Made by a program: the position numbers and the translations under genes
Notes under the pieces: generated by a model
Database searches by the model: none
Told to the model about the DNA's origin: nothing
Seen by the model: the letters and a program-made list of their open reading frames with translations, nothing else
Shown here: one piece after another, positions 32,326 through 42,843 of the stretch
Layout of the letters: each line of letters starts with the position of its first letter
Numbering within the stretch: the first letter of the stretch is position 1
Source: Schizochytrium sp. TIO01
Taxonomy: Eukaryota > Sar > Bigyra > Thraustochytrida > Thraustochytriidae
Direction of reading: 5' to 3'
Assembly: GCA_004764695.1 (NCBI GenBank)
Contig: SMSO01000032.1
Span: 7,212,668-7,276,667 of the forward strand
DNA: 64,000 nucleotides

Positions 32326-32865
32326 TTAGACCTTGCTCATGGCCTGAACATCGATGGACTGGATGTCGTCGCCGTACTTCTCCTCGATCATGTCGCTGAG
32401 GCCGTCAACACCCATGAGGTCGTCGTACACAACGGCGGAGATGGCGAGCTTCTTGACACCGAAGGCGATGGGGATGAGCTTGTGCTCCTTACCCCAGTTC
32501 TGGATACCCTCGTGCTCGAACTTCTTGATGCCCTTGGCGAGGGTCTCGAGGTCGGTCTCGGCGGAGTACGGCTTGATCTCAAGCACGATCAGGGAGCGCT
32601 CACCCTTGCCCTGGCCGGCCTTGCGGGCAGCCTTCTCGGCAGCCATCTTCTCGGCGAGGGCCTTCTCGGCCTCCTCGTCGTCGTCGCCGAAGAGGTCATC
32701 ATCGAAGTCATCGTCGCCAGCGTCCTCCTTGGGGGCAGCGGCGGCGGCCTCCTCCTTGCCAGCAAACTCAGCCTCGTCGTCCTTGAGGGTGATGCTGCTG
32801 AAGGCCTCGGTGGTGCGGACCTCAACGTTGTCCTGGAGGGGGGCGTCGTGGTTGGTCTCCGACAT
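32326..32865 (-). CDS. EEF1B: Translation elongation factor eEF1B nucleotide-exchange subunit (EF-1 beta/delta type)
   Basis: This protein recharges eEF1A by exchanging GDP for GTP. It has 179 residues from ATG at 32865; the upstream TTG is not used. Order: short acidic/Thr-rich leader, Ala/Glu linker, the acidic DDDFDDDLFGDDDEEAEK segment typical of EF-1 beta, a charged helix, and the C-terminal exchange domain from about 95 on (LIVLEIKPYSAETDLETL, LIPIAFGVKKLAISAVVYDD), ending DDIQSIDVQAMSKV. The usual N-terminal GST-C-like domain that docks eEF1B-gamma is missing, making it shorter than animal eEF1B2 (about 225). Nearly all codons end in C or G, unlike its surroundings, as expected for a very highly expressed gene. 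A missed upstream exon cannot be excluded, but the ATG context is good and no acceptor is needed. Confidence 0.96.
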   Translation of the reverse strand: MSETNHDAPLQDNVEVRTTEAFSSITLKDDEAEFAGKEEAAAAAPKEDAGDDDFDDDLFGDDDEEAEKALAEKMAAEKAARKAGQGKGERSLIVLEIKPYSAETDLETLAKGIKKFEHEGIQNWGKEHKLIPIAFGVKKLAISAVVYDDLMGVDGLSDMIEEKYGDDIQSIDVQAMSKV

Positions 32866-33088
32866 TTTGCTTGGCAAAGTTTAACTTGGCTTCGGGATAC
32901 GGATGAAGGCGATGATGCAGATCTGCTGCTCCAAGTAATCAATCAATCCATCAATATCATCGATTTCCTCTCCTTTCATCTTTCCTCCATACTACATACT
33001 TAAAGAGAGAGAGAGAAACAAACATTACATCTTTCCACCTTTCACAAAGTATACTATACATACAGAGACATAGACAGATAGGTCTACA

Positions 33089-33122
<34 letters not shown>
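33089..33122. repeat. (TATC)n microsatellite
   Basis: About eight ATCT units, directly readable, in the upstream region of eEF1B. Confidence 0.92.
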
Positions 33123-33123
<1 letters not shown>

Positions 33124-33371
33124 CCTACACAAGCACCTGCCTACCCCTTACTCTACCACTACCACCGCTAGCTATAGTATCTACTTTGATACACGGAACA
33201 AACAACAAACAAAGAAAGAAACAAACAAACAAAGAAAGAAACAACTCACTAATAACTACTTTCGCCGCAGTCCTAGCCACTTCTACCCGTATCGCTAGCT
33301 GGCCCGACTCTTTTCTGCTCTCTGACGGAGACTTCGAATCACTCACTCTGTCTTCTCTTCTTTTCTCTCTG

Positions 33372-33421
33372 AGGCTTTTCTTCTTTTCTTCTTTTCTTCT
33401 TTTCTTCTTTTCTTCTTTTCT
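33372..33421. repeat. (CTTCTTTT)n pyrimidine array
   Basis: Regular TTTTCTTC units; on the eEF1B-sense strand this is a long purine tract. Confidence 0.88.
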
Positions 33422-35753
33422 AAAATTCTTCGCCCCTTCGCCGCTCCTCTGCCTGATACCTCTGTCATGGCTCGTTCCGCGCAGGCAAAGCCGCCTTTCG
33501 GAGCCCAGGACGCAGCGCAGAGGCGAAGAGAGGCCTCGCGAGGATAGCGCCAGAGCAAACGAGATCGAGAAAGAGAGCAAAAAAGCAAGAAAGAAAGCAA
33601 GTTCTTTCTCTTTGACGCAAGATCGAGCTCCCACCACCAACAACTAGGGCTACCGTTTTGGATAGCTGGGCCCTACGTCGCGAGCAAATTCTGTGGCGCC
33701 AAAGATTCCGGAGACACAATCTCACAAGGCCACGGGGATGGAACTATGGAAAGATGGGATGATGACGCGGGGTCTGGTAGGCAAAGACGTCCCTTCGCGA
33801 ACACGCGACCGACCGCTTGGAGGTTACACGTAACGAAAGCACGAGGACTCGTTATGAAACGAATAGTTCTGGACTGACTCGGAGTTCCTCAGCGCTTCTG
33901 CCTTTTTAATTGCTGGGTACATCATAAAGCACTGGGATGCCTGTGTTTCAGGAGTTTTGACGCGATTGTTTAAGCAAGCGAGCAAGCGTGTCTCTGGTGC
34001 AAGAGAGTGAAAACCAGTGCCTCAGAATCAACGCAAGCGGATGTAAGGAACATATTTATCATTGTAAATTTGTCGCCAGGTAAGCAAACGGTGAATGTGA
34101 TGGTATAATATGCTGTTTGGTGAGGTTTCGATGAATCACCTGCGCTTGGCTGTCTAAAAGAGAGTTGCAGGTGTTTTTTGGGTTATGTCTCCTTTATAGC
34201 ATGTGTCATCAGTACTACCGTCCGCATATAATGTGACTTTGGCTCTAAGACGATGCAAAAATCTAGATAGAATTGTGTTGAATGTATGCACCTTGTCTCA
34301 AATTAATCACTGAGTACTAATGGTAATGTATCTAAAAAAACATGATTCAGAGTTGTAGACCTAACTCGAGGAGTTACGGTATACTTTTTTAGCCATCGAC
34401 ATGTACTTAAGCAAACTTAGATCTACAAGTGTCAAAACAGCGCGAGGTGACAGCACATTTTCAATCAATTTTACAATTGACAAGGTCAACTATTTTCAAG
34501 AGAAGTACGTGCTGCAAGTCACTTTTAGAATAGAATGAAAGGCTTTGTGAATTAAAATATTAGTGGAGATTCTCAAAGTTTGAAAGTGAACTTATGATGC
34601 GGTGTGTCATTTCTGGAGATAAAGATAATGATGATGATGATAATGGCAGGGGCGCAGGCAATTTTGCATTAGTGAAATTGGTGAATGCGATGATATCTTT
34701 ATCAAGTCTACAATATGAGGGAGGAATTTTGCAGAAAAGGCAATTTCCTCTTCAGTCCTAAGTTGAAAAGATTGTTTTTGTCTCCAGAGCCATGGATCTA
34801 GTTATCTACAACTTATTCAACTGTTACTGTCTTTTCAAAGTGACGATGTCTAATTGCCTCTATTCAGTTCTATGTTGTTCGATGCGTTCCATTTCATCTT
34901 ATGTTTCAATAACAAACAGAGCGACCTCAACTCAGATAAACGGGCATCGATCGGTGCAATTGCAACAGAGCCATATTGTTCTGATGTTGTCTGCAAATCA
35001 CTATGGGTTGATAATATTACCTAGCGAGTATTAGTTTGATCCGGCGATTATTTCATTTGCCATAAGTTTTTATGGAGTAGAAAATTGAGTAGTAGTTCTA
35101 CCTATTGAAAAAGCGTAACATGTGCACTAATCGAACAGAGAAAAAAGCCAAAAGAGCCAATGTTATGAGAAGAGTACCATGGTATCGTTATAATTCAGGC
35201 CATTAGAAGAGAAGCAATCTCAAACCAAGGATAGCTAAAAGCTTGCTTCTTGTCCTCATTAAAGCCATGGTGTCTTGATTCTTGTGGATCAGAGAACGAG
35301 TGCCTAGTACGTAGTAGACAATCATGAAAAAGTCTTGCCTCGTATTATTTTGTGCAAGATGGGAAACATGAAAGAAGAGACTCAGTCCTTGCACTTTAAT
35401 TGATTTATTTGATTCGGAGACGCGATCACCTTGGTGGCTTTGCGCAGATGGAAAAACCAACACCTCGTCGACCTACTACTACTGTTTCCTAAATATATAA
35501 ATGTCAACACACAGGCTACTATCGTCGCCTGGGTTATGTCGAATGACGCAAGGAATTGTAGGCATAAAATACTTTCATCAGTAAGTTGCCAAGTATTCTA
35601 CATCGAAAAAATCATTTAGTAGTAGTCCTACTTAGGAATGATACGAGTAGTAAAAGTGGTAGTCAGCTATGAATAATAATTTGATTTGTATTTTCCAAGG
35701 TTTTTCTTCAAAGTCAACTATCAGAGCAACTTTTGAGGGGCTGCAGAACCGGT

Positions 35754-36074
35754 TTACGAGTGGTATATTCTGGCAAACTTGGGTGCGTCCACGGGCGTAT
35801 AGCCTTGCACTTGTCTTGGTTAGGAAGCTTGAGCGTTGACGACCTGATAGGCAAAGTCTGCTCCCGGGTGGACTAAACAGTCTATTACTTCTACGAGGGC
35901 GTCTTCGTCGCGAAAGAGATCGGCCCCGAGCAGGTTAGTCAATGTCCGAGAAGTTTGTTGAAGACTCGTGAGGACGGACGTATCTTGTTGATGCAAGCTG
36001 GACTGGGATAAATTCATCTTCGAATTGGCCACTAACGTTGTGTGATTGTGTAAATTCAGGTGGTGCTGTTCTTG
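35754..36074 (-). pseudogene. Possible relic of an ankyrin-repeat gene
   Basis: Reading the minus strand, a good acceptor (GTTTCTGTTTTGCAG) ends at 36075 and an open frame follows. It reaches LVEVIDCLVHPGADFAYQVV then NAQAS, a TAA stop (35820-35822), and in the same frame QGYTPVDAPKFARIYHS before a second stop. Helix, GAD, NAQ, then GYTP(V/L) is the ankyrin layout. An in-frame stop inside the hairpin suggests a broken copy, a very short intron or coincidence. No ATG start was found. Confidence 0.25.
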
Positions 36075-36185
36075 CTGCAAAACAGAAACAACCGTTGTCC
36101 GAGGAGGATTATTACTTGTATCTTGAGCAAGAGGCTGAAGAGGGCAATAATATTTTTATTCTTTTAGGGGTATACCAAGGCCACC

Positions 36186-36734
36186 ATGGAGCGTGTCCAA
36201 GGAGTACTGGAGGCTCTGAGCAAGGATGCTCTGCTGCAAATGGACCTCAAAGACCCCGAAGTCATCGCTGCAATCGACCATTGGACTGGTAAAACACGAC
36301 TCTCTACTGAAGAGGCAAGCCGATTTGAAGAGAATTACCGTGTCATGCAGGTTATGGGAAAACTCCAGCGCCTACAAGCCGAATGCCGTGAAGCCGGCAT
36401 TGGTGTTCCTATCAAAGCACTCCTAGCTGGCAGCACCGATCCTTACTATGGCGTACCCAAAGCCACTTCTAGCAAAGACATTCCAAAGATGCCTGCTGCT
36501 GTACCTATGGAAGAACCGCCTGAAATGCACGTAGATAACAAGGCTCAGGCTGTAACTGGTACAAGGTCTATGCTTTCTGAGCAGGAGCAAGAAGAAATTC
36601 AAGGCCTTGAAACTTGGCTTGAGCTTTCGTTCTTGAACATCGCCCAGTGGTGGGCTTGGCAATTTGCATTCCTTGGCGTTGCAATCACACATTGGAGCAG
36701 CTGGGAGTTAAGTGTAGCCGCTTCATCTGAGTAA
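36186..36734 (+). CDS. Small protein of unknown function
   Basis: 182-residue frame starting in a near-perfect initiation context (GCCACCATGG). I do not recognise it. The first 85 residues look helical: ALSKDALLQMDLKDPEVIAA resembles the small helical motif seen in STI1-type modules, followed by a charged helix with MGKLQRLQAEC. Residues 90-135 are Pro/Met-rich and probably disordered. The C-terminal 45 residues are Trp- and Leu-rich (LSFLNIAQWWAWQFAFLGVA) and could be a single hydrophobic hairpin or a membrane-associated helix. An acceptor-like TTTTAG lies 18 bases upstream of the ATG, and the frame GYTKAT continues to it, so a 5' exon is possible. The lipin gene lies 313 bases downstream on the other strand. 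Confidence 0.6.
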   Translation: MERVQGVLEALSKDALLQMDLKDPEVIAAIDHWTGKTRLSTEEASRFEENYRVMQVMGKLQRLQAECREAGIGVPIKALLAGSTDPYYGVPKATSSKDIPKMPAAVPMEEPPEMHVDNKAQAVTGTRSMLSEQEQEEIQGLETWLELSFLNIAQWWAWQFAFLGVAITHWSSWELSVAASSE

Positions 36735-37047
36735 GCGTATTTACATAAGTTCTGCGCGTACTGGCATTTAATGTTTGAACGCAAAACACAAGGGGACCTT
36801 GCCCTACCTAAATCTCCTCACAGTTGCAAATGAAGCATTGAGCGAGCCGTGGAGCAGTATGACTTCTTCTAAACGAACGACATGGGCATTATTAACATAT
36901 GAGCAAAAGAAAAGACAAAAGTTATCGTAACGAGAGAACGTGGAAGAGACAACAAACGGTGTGAGACAAAAGGCTACAAAATTTTCTTGTATTTTTTTTC
37001 TTCCTTTCAAGTGTGTCCAAGACTCATCAGGACAGCGAGCTGGCCTC
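36735..37047. other. Short intergenic region between converging genes
   Basis: AT-rich; shared 3' flank of the small gene and the lipin gene. Nothing further seen. Confidence 0.5.
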
Positions 37048-40000
37048 TCAGTCCATGGGTAGAGTAGGATCAGGGAGCCTGCCTGTACGGATTAAATCGA
37101 TGCGCTCCATGAGGACCCTGACCAGATATGGATCACTGTATGAGTTCCAGCGCACACGAAATTCATCTGCAACCATAACCTTCGAGTCTGTGCCAATAAT
37201 AAAGATTGTTACAGGAGGCGCTCCTGAAGCACGATATGCCTTGGCATCCGTATCTTTGTTGCCAAAAGTTGCAAGAAAAACTGGATAGCGTCGAATGTCT
37301 CGCCCAGCCTGCACAAAGCAGTCACGTAACTGCTTGAGCATGGCTGTTTTAAAGATATGAGAGGACCGGTCCACAACTTCTCGCCGAAAACTAGACGTGA
37401 AGGTGGTGGTATCTGTAATTATAGGCCCTGGTGGCAATCTCCTCATCGTCATACTCGATGAGGAAATTGGCTGCTCTAATTCATAAATATATGAACGAGT
37501 TTCATTGATCAAGTTCAAAGGTCTGGCTGTGAGATACATCATTCGAGCATCTGTCTCATGAATGAGGTGATTATACAAGTAACACACGCCAGGGTGAGCA
37601 TGCCCTTTCTTCCAACCCATACGTGCTCCAAGCACACCGTTGATCATGCCCCCTACATCAGATCGCGTAATTGTGCCGTCAATATCGGAGACTATTATAC
37701 TGTCCGAAGAGTCCCAGACCCAAAGAAATGCTTCAATGTAGTTGAGGCGATACTCTTCGTTGGCCGTGTAACGATGCTCGAACCGTAACTTGTGCGGGCC
37801 GAGCCTGGACATCAGATCTGGCAGCCCGCCAAGTATGGTAGGATCAGGGACCAACGAACCACCTGAAAACGTGGCAACACCGGCATCACCAATACGCATT
37901 GTGAAACGGACTCGCTCATCAACAAGGACATCAACAGTATCTCCCTTTGCCTCAAATCTACCGCTTCGCCCAGTAAAACGAACATTGAAATCAGTGGAGA
38001 AAACGAGTCCCTTCTCAGAGCATCGTACAGCAACTACATCAGTAGCATAGCCATTCTTTCGCAGGATGGGTTGTGAGCCGTATTGATTTTGAGTTTGCTG
38101 GTGGATAGGTGCATTTGCCGGTGTTGATACCGTGCTCCGTATGCGATCCAGGTCTTCCATGGTTCCTCGCCACTGAACATCATTTGGATCATAAGCGTTG
38201 GATGACTTGGACGGAGGAGGCGGAGGCGGAGGAGGTGGAGGCGGAGGAGGTGGAGGTGCCTGATATGCTCCACTCTGGGATACGGCAGGTGTTCCTGCAG
38301 GCCCAGTCATTGACAATGGCGCTAAAGGACGGTTGCGAACAGATTCGGGTCGACGAGGCTGCACTGGAGGAGGGGGGGCAGAAGAGTTGTCACTCTTAGC
38401 ATCTGCAATCGGTTGTCCAACGTGAATATCAACACTGTTCTTAGGGGGCGGGGCTGACCGCCTGTACTGCTGTCTCTGCGCTTCCAGTGAGTTCGCTGCA
38501 TTCTTGACATTTACTTGCATCGCGCTGGTTAGCTCCTGTGCTTTCACAGCTGGGTCGTCGTAAGCCAGCTGAGGTACTGTAGCTTGTGCACTCAGATCTC
38601 TAACTTCAAGGTTGGCCTGCTTATCAGCAGGGAGAAGTTCCACATAATTCATTGGCACAAGACCAATTTCTCGCGTACGCAGGTTCTCGCCCCACATCCA
38701 GCCCTCTTCAGGTTTTCTGCCACCTCGATTTGCAGCTTGGCGAATCAGATCATCAGCACCGAAGTCAAGCTCATCAGGATGCCGACGTGAAAAGTCGTAC
38801 GAGGCCTGGTAGACGACTAATGGAGGCACCACTTTCCTACTTGGCGGTTCTCGAGAAGGAGCTGTAACGCTCGAAGCTGTTGAAGAGGAACGTGAAATGT
38901 CAGAGTCTTGTTTACTCGGCGCGGGAGGCCTCGAAGTCCGGGACACTGTGCTATGAAGTTTGGCAGAGGCCATGGTAGTAGTAGAGATATCTGTTGGAGT
39001 TGTCGCAGATTCCGCATCTGAAGGTCGTTGCGGTCGAGTTGGCGCGGCATGAGGCAAGGTGCGAGGCCGGGGCTTGTTCACATGCTGGTGTGGGCCGTAT
39101 GCACGACCAACTCCGCCGCCACCTGTGGCGTGACTACGGTTTGTGTGTTTTTTCTTGGCCAGATGGTGGATGGTTTCAGGCTGGGCCTCACCACCACTAT
39201 CTTGCTTGGTTTGAGATGAATTTCCTGACATCGAACTTGAAGGGTGGATATTGAGCGTGTGTCCAGCAGGGACATTGACAACTGATGGCTTACTGCCTGG
39301 TTGACTGCCCGGAACAGTTACATCTTCCCCACCTTCTGAGTCGCCATTGGCTTCGCTGTCTTCACCTGTGTCCTCATGCTCGAGATGAAGCATATCTTCA
39401 CCTTCTGTAGCGCTGTCATTATCCTCTCCGAGTGACCCCAAGCCGCCTTCTGACGACCCTTTTATAGCAATCGGACTTGTGCTAGGCCCGTGTCCACTTT
39501 GAGATATCGCCTCATTTTTCCTGCTTTCGAAAGACGCCGCCAGTGCAGCGACGCTATTTCCCGATCGAGGTCGATCTAAGATCTCGGACTTGGCTCGTTG
39601 TGATTCCTGAGCAGCATCCAGCTCCGGAGTTATGGACCTGTGCTTAAGAGCAGTCGATCCTGCCGGCATGGACAAGCTACGGTCAATCCCTGCTTCAGTC
39701 TTGAATTTCATTGCTGCCGCAGCACGGGCAACTTCATTCGCTTGCGTCATAACCTTTTTATCGACATTTATAGAACTCTTCGCTCCCGAGCGAATGGATG
39801 ATTCCTTGACTTTGTTGGAGACATCGGTAGTCGTGCTATTAGACGAACCCCCAGCAAAAAGAGCTGCGCGTTGAGCAACGCTGAGACCAGCGCCCTCGAC
39901 GTCTTTATTTGTCTTGTGACTATCCAGTCCATCTTGATCTTGAAGTTCATCTTCTCCTTGGCCTGCAGCAGAATCGTCTCGGGTGCTCCTTTGATTGAGA

Positions 40001-40176
40001 TCAGCTATTATAGTGGCAGAACAAGTTGCTTCTTGCTGGGTACCATCAAGACGGCTGGCGTCAAGAGGCGTGGATGAGGCCGACGCTGAGGGCGTTGGTG
40101 CAGAAGAAGCTTGTGAGACCCATTTGCCGTTTACGAGCTTCCACTCGTGGCCAGGTGGGACGTCTCTCTGTTCCAT
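37048..40176 (-). CDS. LPIN: Lipin-type phosphatidate phosphatase with SH3 domain and polyproline tract
   Basis: Lipins dephosphorylate phosphatidic acid to diacylglycerol for storage-lipid and phospholipid synthesis. Intact 1042-residue single exon, ATG at 40176. Order: HEWKLVNGKWVSQ leader; long Ser/Gly-rich disordered region; an SH3 domain at about 454-515 (VVYQASYDFSRRHPDELDFG ... GLVPMNYVELLP); a run of about 15 prolines at about 640-655; a segment like the lipin N-domain at about 715-775 (FNVRFTGRSGRFEAKGD, RFTMRIGDAGVATF); then the LNS2 haloacid-dehalogenase domain from about 820 with the catalytic DIDGTITRSD (about 831) and YLTARPLNLINETRSYIYEL. The DxDGT motif is intact, so activity is expected. 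In known lipins the N-domain sits at the very N-terminus and SH3 domains are absent; here the SH3 module precedes it. The polyproline could bind the SH3 in cis or recruit actin regulators (inference). Confidence 0.9.
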   Translation of the reverse strand: MEQRDVPPGHEWKLVNGKWVSQASSAPTPSASASSTPLDASRLDGTQQEATCSATIIADLNQRSTRDDSAAGQGEDELQDQDGLDSHKTNKDVEGAGLSVAQRAALFAGGSSNSTTTDVSNKVKESSIRSGAKSSINVDKKVMTQANEVARAAAAMKFKTEAGIDRSLSMPAGSTALKHRSITPELDAAQESQRAKSEILDRPRSGNSVAALAASFESRKNEAISQSGHGPSTSPIAIKGSSEGGLGSLGEDNDSATEGEDMLHLEHEDTGEDSEANGDSEGGEDVTVPGSQPGSKPSVVNVPAGHTLNIHPSSSMSGNSSQTKQDSGGEAQPETIHHLAKKKHTNRSHATGGGGVGRAYGPHQHVNKPRPRTLPHAAPTRPQRPSDAESATTPTDISTTTMASAKLHSTVSRTSRPPAPSKQDSDISRSSSTASSVTAPSREPPSRKVVPPLVVYQASYDFSRRHPDELDFGADDLIRQAANRGGRKPEEGWMWGENLRTREIGLVPMNYVELLPADKQANLEVRDLSAQATVPQLAYDDPAVKAQELTSAMQVNVKNAANSLEAQRQQYRRSAPPPKNSVDIHVGQPIADAKSDNSSAPPPPVQPRRPESVRNRPLAPLSMTGPAGTPAVSQSGAYQAPPPPPPPPPPPPPPPSKSSNAYDPNDVQWRGTMEDLDRIRSTVSTPANAPIHQQTQNQYGSQPILRKNGYATDVVAVRCSEKGLVFSTDFNVRFTGRSGRFEAKGDTVDVLVDERVRFTMRIGDAGVATFSGGSLVPDPTILGGLPDLMSRLGPHKLRFEHRYTANEEYRLNYIEAFLWVWDSSDSIIVSDIDGTITRSDVGGMINGVLGARMGWKKGHAHPGVCYLYNHLIHETDARMMYLTARPLNLINETRSYIYELEQPISSSSMTMRRLPPGPIITDTTTFTSSFRREVVDRSSHIFKTAMLKQLRDCFVQAGRDIRRYPVFLATFGNKDTDAKAYRASGAPPVTIFIIGTDSKVMVADEFRVRWNSYSDPYLVRVLMERIDLIRTGRLPDPTLPMD

Positions 40177-41949
40177 TGAGCCAACCGCAGCCTAGTTCTC
40201 GCGGTTTGCAGCGCAGTGCCTCGCGCGAGATCGAGATCCTGTCTGCCCAGCGACGAAGGACTCCGATTCTGATCTGCAATGAAAAAGGATAAACCAAAAC
40301 AAACAAAAAAACAATTCGCGAGAAGAAAATGATTTTGAGCTTCATCTATTCGTTTTTAGTCTACTGTATATGAGCAGAGTCAATAGAGCTCTCTTCGCTC
40401 CACTATAGAGAATTGAATATTGTTCATTTGGAAATGTTTTGAGAACCTGAGGGAGGGGATCCATCTTCGTTTGAGGCGGCTGTCAGCTTGGACTTGTATA
40501 GGAGTCTACGAAGCAAGTTGTCTCGCAATTGCGATGTACAGTGATGCTCGCTCTGGGAAGAGGAGGAGATGCTTGAGGGAGGTCGCTCTTCGGATGGCTA
40601 GATGGTGGGAGTTTAGATGCGGAGGAAGACGAAAGAGAAGACTCGATCCACTCATCTTAGTTAGCTAGCGAGCTAGCTAACTTGGTTTTCTTTCTACGAC
40701 CAAGCTTCGTTTCAGTGCATTTTGTTAAGTTTGGATTTGAGGATACCTGAGTAGGTAGGTACTGCGGAAAATGTTCAATTGGCTAGAGACGAAGACTGCC
40801 GTACGAGTGAAGTCTTGTTGTTCGCTTAATTGCTTGAAGATTGTTTCGTTGGTACATGGGTGACAGAGGCCACTCATTTCACATAACTAATGAAGAGGTG
40901 TGAAATTCCAAAGATCAAGTCAGTTTTGGGGCTAAGAGAAAACCAAGAATTGAATGCTGAGTCTACGAAAAGAAGAGAGCGGAAGTGGGGTATGTGGCGG
41001 AGCCTATAGCATAATGTTAATTTCTATTTTTCTTGCTTTTATAAATTAATATTACAAATTGCTGTAAATTAACCACGGAGCTCGTTTTCTGTATAACTTT
41101 ACATCTGGGTGATGTCCTAGCGTTTCTCTTTGCAGTTAGAGCCTACCAATCTATAAACATAGCATACCAGCATATCTCATTGAGGCCAACTGATCGCTCA
41201 GGAAGCATTCTCTGTCCAAATTTGGGTCTTATTTTAGTACTTTCACGTCTGCAAGACTCAAAGTCTGCTCCAGACGATCTCCCGCATCGTATCATCTACG
41301 CACATAGATCTTACATCTTCTTCACAACTTACCAAGCTGCTCTTGTGCAAGGCCTGCAAGTCACCATCACCAAATCTGTCCATGAAGAAGTCTCTCTCTT
41401 CGGCAAATTCTCTTTACCCAAAATGTTGCTCATGCTTTTCCCCGATTTTCCGACCAAAGATATTCTTTTCCTACCTTGGCTATTGTTCTTTCTGTTCTCT
41501 GTTCTCTTTATTGTCTGTTCTTTGAAACCTTATATTTTGCTAGACCCATGTTAATGCTGAAAGAAACGTTCTTTCATGCGATGGATTTCTTCGATGTTTA
41601 TTTCTTTCCTATTTGTTGATTGATGAAAAAACAAAGGAAACAGCGATGATCATCATATCTCTTGGAGAGGCCTCCAAACTCACATCGCCATCGTGCGAGC
41701 TCCAGGTCGTCCGAGAGACACCTGCTGCCTGTGTGAGGGACTGTCTGGGCTCCCCGCTAATTAGTTCACCTACTGTTTGTGCTGCTGGTGTTGGCGAGCC
41801 GTGCGAATCTTAGGACGTGACCTGGAAAGAATAAACAGCTTTGAGCGACCTGGAAAAGTTTGGCGAGAAGTCGAACGCTTGCACGCACGCAAATTCATAC
41901 TTAGACTTACTTGGGTCGAGATCACCTGGTTGGAAAAGAGTATCACAAG
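40177..41949. other. Divergent intergenic region between lipin and VPS26
   Basis: 1.8 kb that must hold both promoters. Contains CTAG units at 40664-40680 and AT-rich stretches, but no coding region, RNA gene or clear promoter element. The frame at 41180-41554 is not protein-like enough to call. Confidence 0.45.
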
Positions 41950-42843
41950 ATGAACTTCCTCGGTTTTGGCAACTCAGCGAGCTTCGTGCTCAAGTTTACG
42001 AGTGCAATCAAAGGCCGGCCCACGAAGAAGATCAAGCACGAAGACGGTGGTGTGGAAGAGCTCGTTATCTTCCAGGGCCATGAACCGATTCAAGGTGAGG
42101 TGACAGTGATCCCTAAGGGCAAAAAGCTGGAACATATTGGAATTAAGGTGGAGCTCATTGGCCAGATTGAGATGCTTTATGACCAGAGCCGCAATTCGGA
42201 ATTCACCTCGCTGGTGTGCGAACTGGACTCGCCCGGCCTGCTGTACAATGAGAAGACCTATGCCTTTAACTTTGCCAACGTGCCCAAACCCTACGAGTCC
42301 TACCGCGGTCTAAACGCGCGTCTTCGCTATTTTCTGCGGGTAACCGCTACAAAACAGTACGGAGTGTCAACCAAGGAGCACGAGTTCTGGGTGCAGAACA
42401 TCCAGCCCGAGCCAGAGATTAACAACTCCATCAAAATGGAGGTTGGCATTGAGGAGTGCCTGCACATTGAATTCGAATACCAAAAGTCCAAATACCACCC
42501 TAACGAAGCTGTGGTTGGAAAAATCTACTTTCTGTTGGTCCGAATCAAAATCAAGTATATGGAGTTGGGCATTTTGCGGCGCGAGTCCACAGGTACCGGC
42601 GACAATATGGTTACCGATTCTGAAAAAATTACCAAATTTGAAATTATGGATGGGTGCCCTGTGCGTGGTGAAGCAATCCCAGTACGACTTTTTTTGTCTG
42701 ATAGCAACCTTACCCCAACTTATGAGAACGTCAACAACCAGTTCTCCGTTCGCTACTTTCTAAACCTCGTTCTTGTTGACCAGGAGGAACGAAGCTACTT
42801 TAAGCAGCAAGAAATTACTATCTGGAGGAAGGATTTGGGTTAA
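41950..42843 (+). CDS. VPS26: Retromer subunit VPS26
   Basis: VPS26 is an arrestin-fold subunit of the retromer core (with VPS35 and VPS29) that sorts cargo from endosomes to the trans-Golgi or plasma membrane. The protein has 297 residues, single exon, starting MNFLGFGNSASF; the in-frame TTG at 41911 is not a start. Diagnostic blocks: KPYESYRGLNARLRYFLRVT (about 120), NNSIKMEVGIEECLHIEFEY (about 170), VVGKIYFLLVRIKIKYMEL, KFEIMDGCPVRGEAIPVRLF (about 235), FSVRYFLNLVLVDQEERSYF and the end QQEITIWRK. The match runs the full length to animal VPS26A/B, not to the divergent VPS26C, and the usual disordered C-terminal tail is absent. The neighbouring 5-phosphatase converges on it, 783 bases away. 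Confidence 0.97.
   Translation: MNFLGFGNSASFVLKFTSAIKGRPTKKIKHEDGGVEELVIFQGHEPIQGEVTVIPKGKKLEHIGIKVELIGQIEMLYDQSRNSEFTSLVCELDSPGLLYNEKTYAFNFANVPKPYESYRGLNARLRYFLRVTATKQYGVSTKEHEFWVQNIQPEPEINNSIKMEVGIEECLHIEFEYQKSKYHPNEAVVGKIYFLLVRIKIKYMELGILRRESTGTGDNMVTDSEKITKFEIMDGCPVRGEAIPVRLFLSDSNLTPTYENVNNQFSVRYFLNLVLVDQEERSYFKQQEITIWRKDLG

Larger units (their letters stand above)
32866..36185. other. 3.3-kb region mostly without genes
   Basis: Pyrimidine-rich upstream region of eEF1B with TATC and TTTTCTTC arrays to about 33.4 kb, then AT-rich sequence without coding potential. The right end holds a possible ankyrin-like relic (35754-36074, -) and a short plus-strand frame at about 36060-36150 encoding KQKQPLSEEDYYLYLEQEAE that might be an upstream exon of the 36.2-kb gene. 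Confidence 0.4.

Noticed and set aside
33125-33647. Overlapping 150-170-codon frames upstream of eEF1B
   Set aside because: They cover pyrimidine/purine arrays; composition is Lys/Phe/Ser-dominated and no domain is visible.
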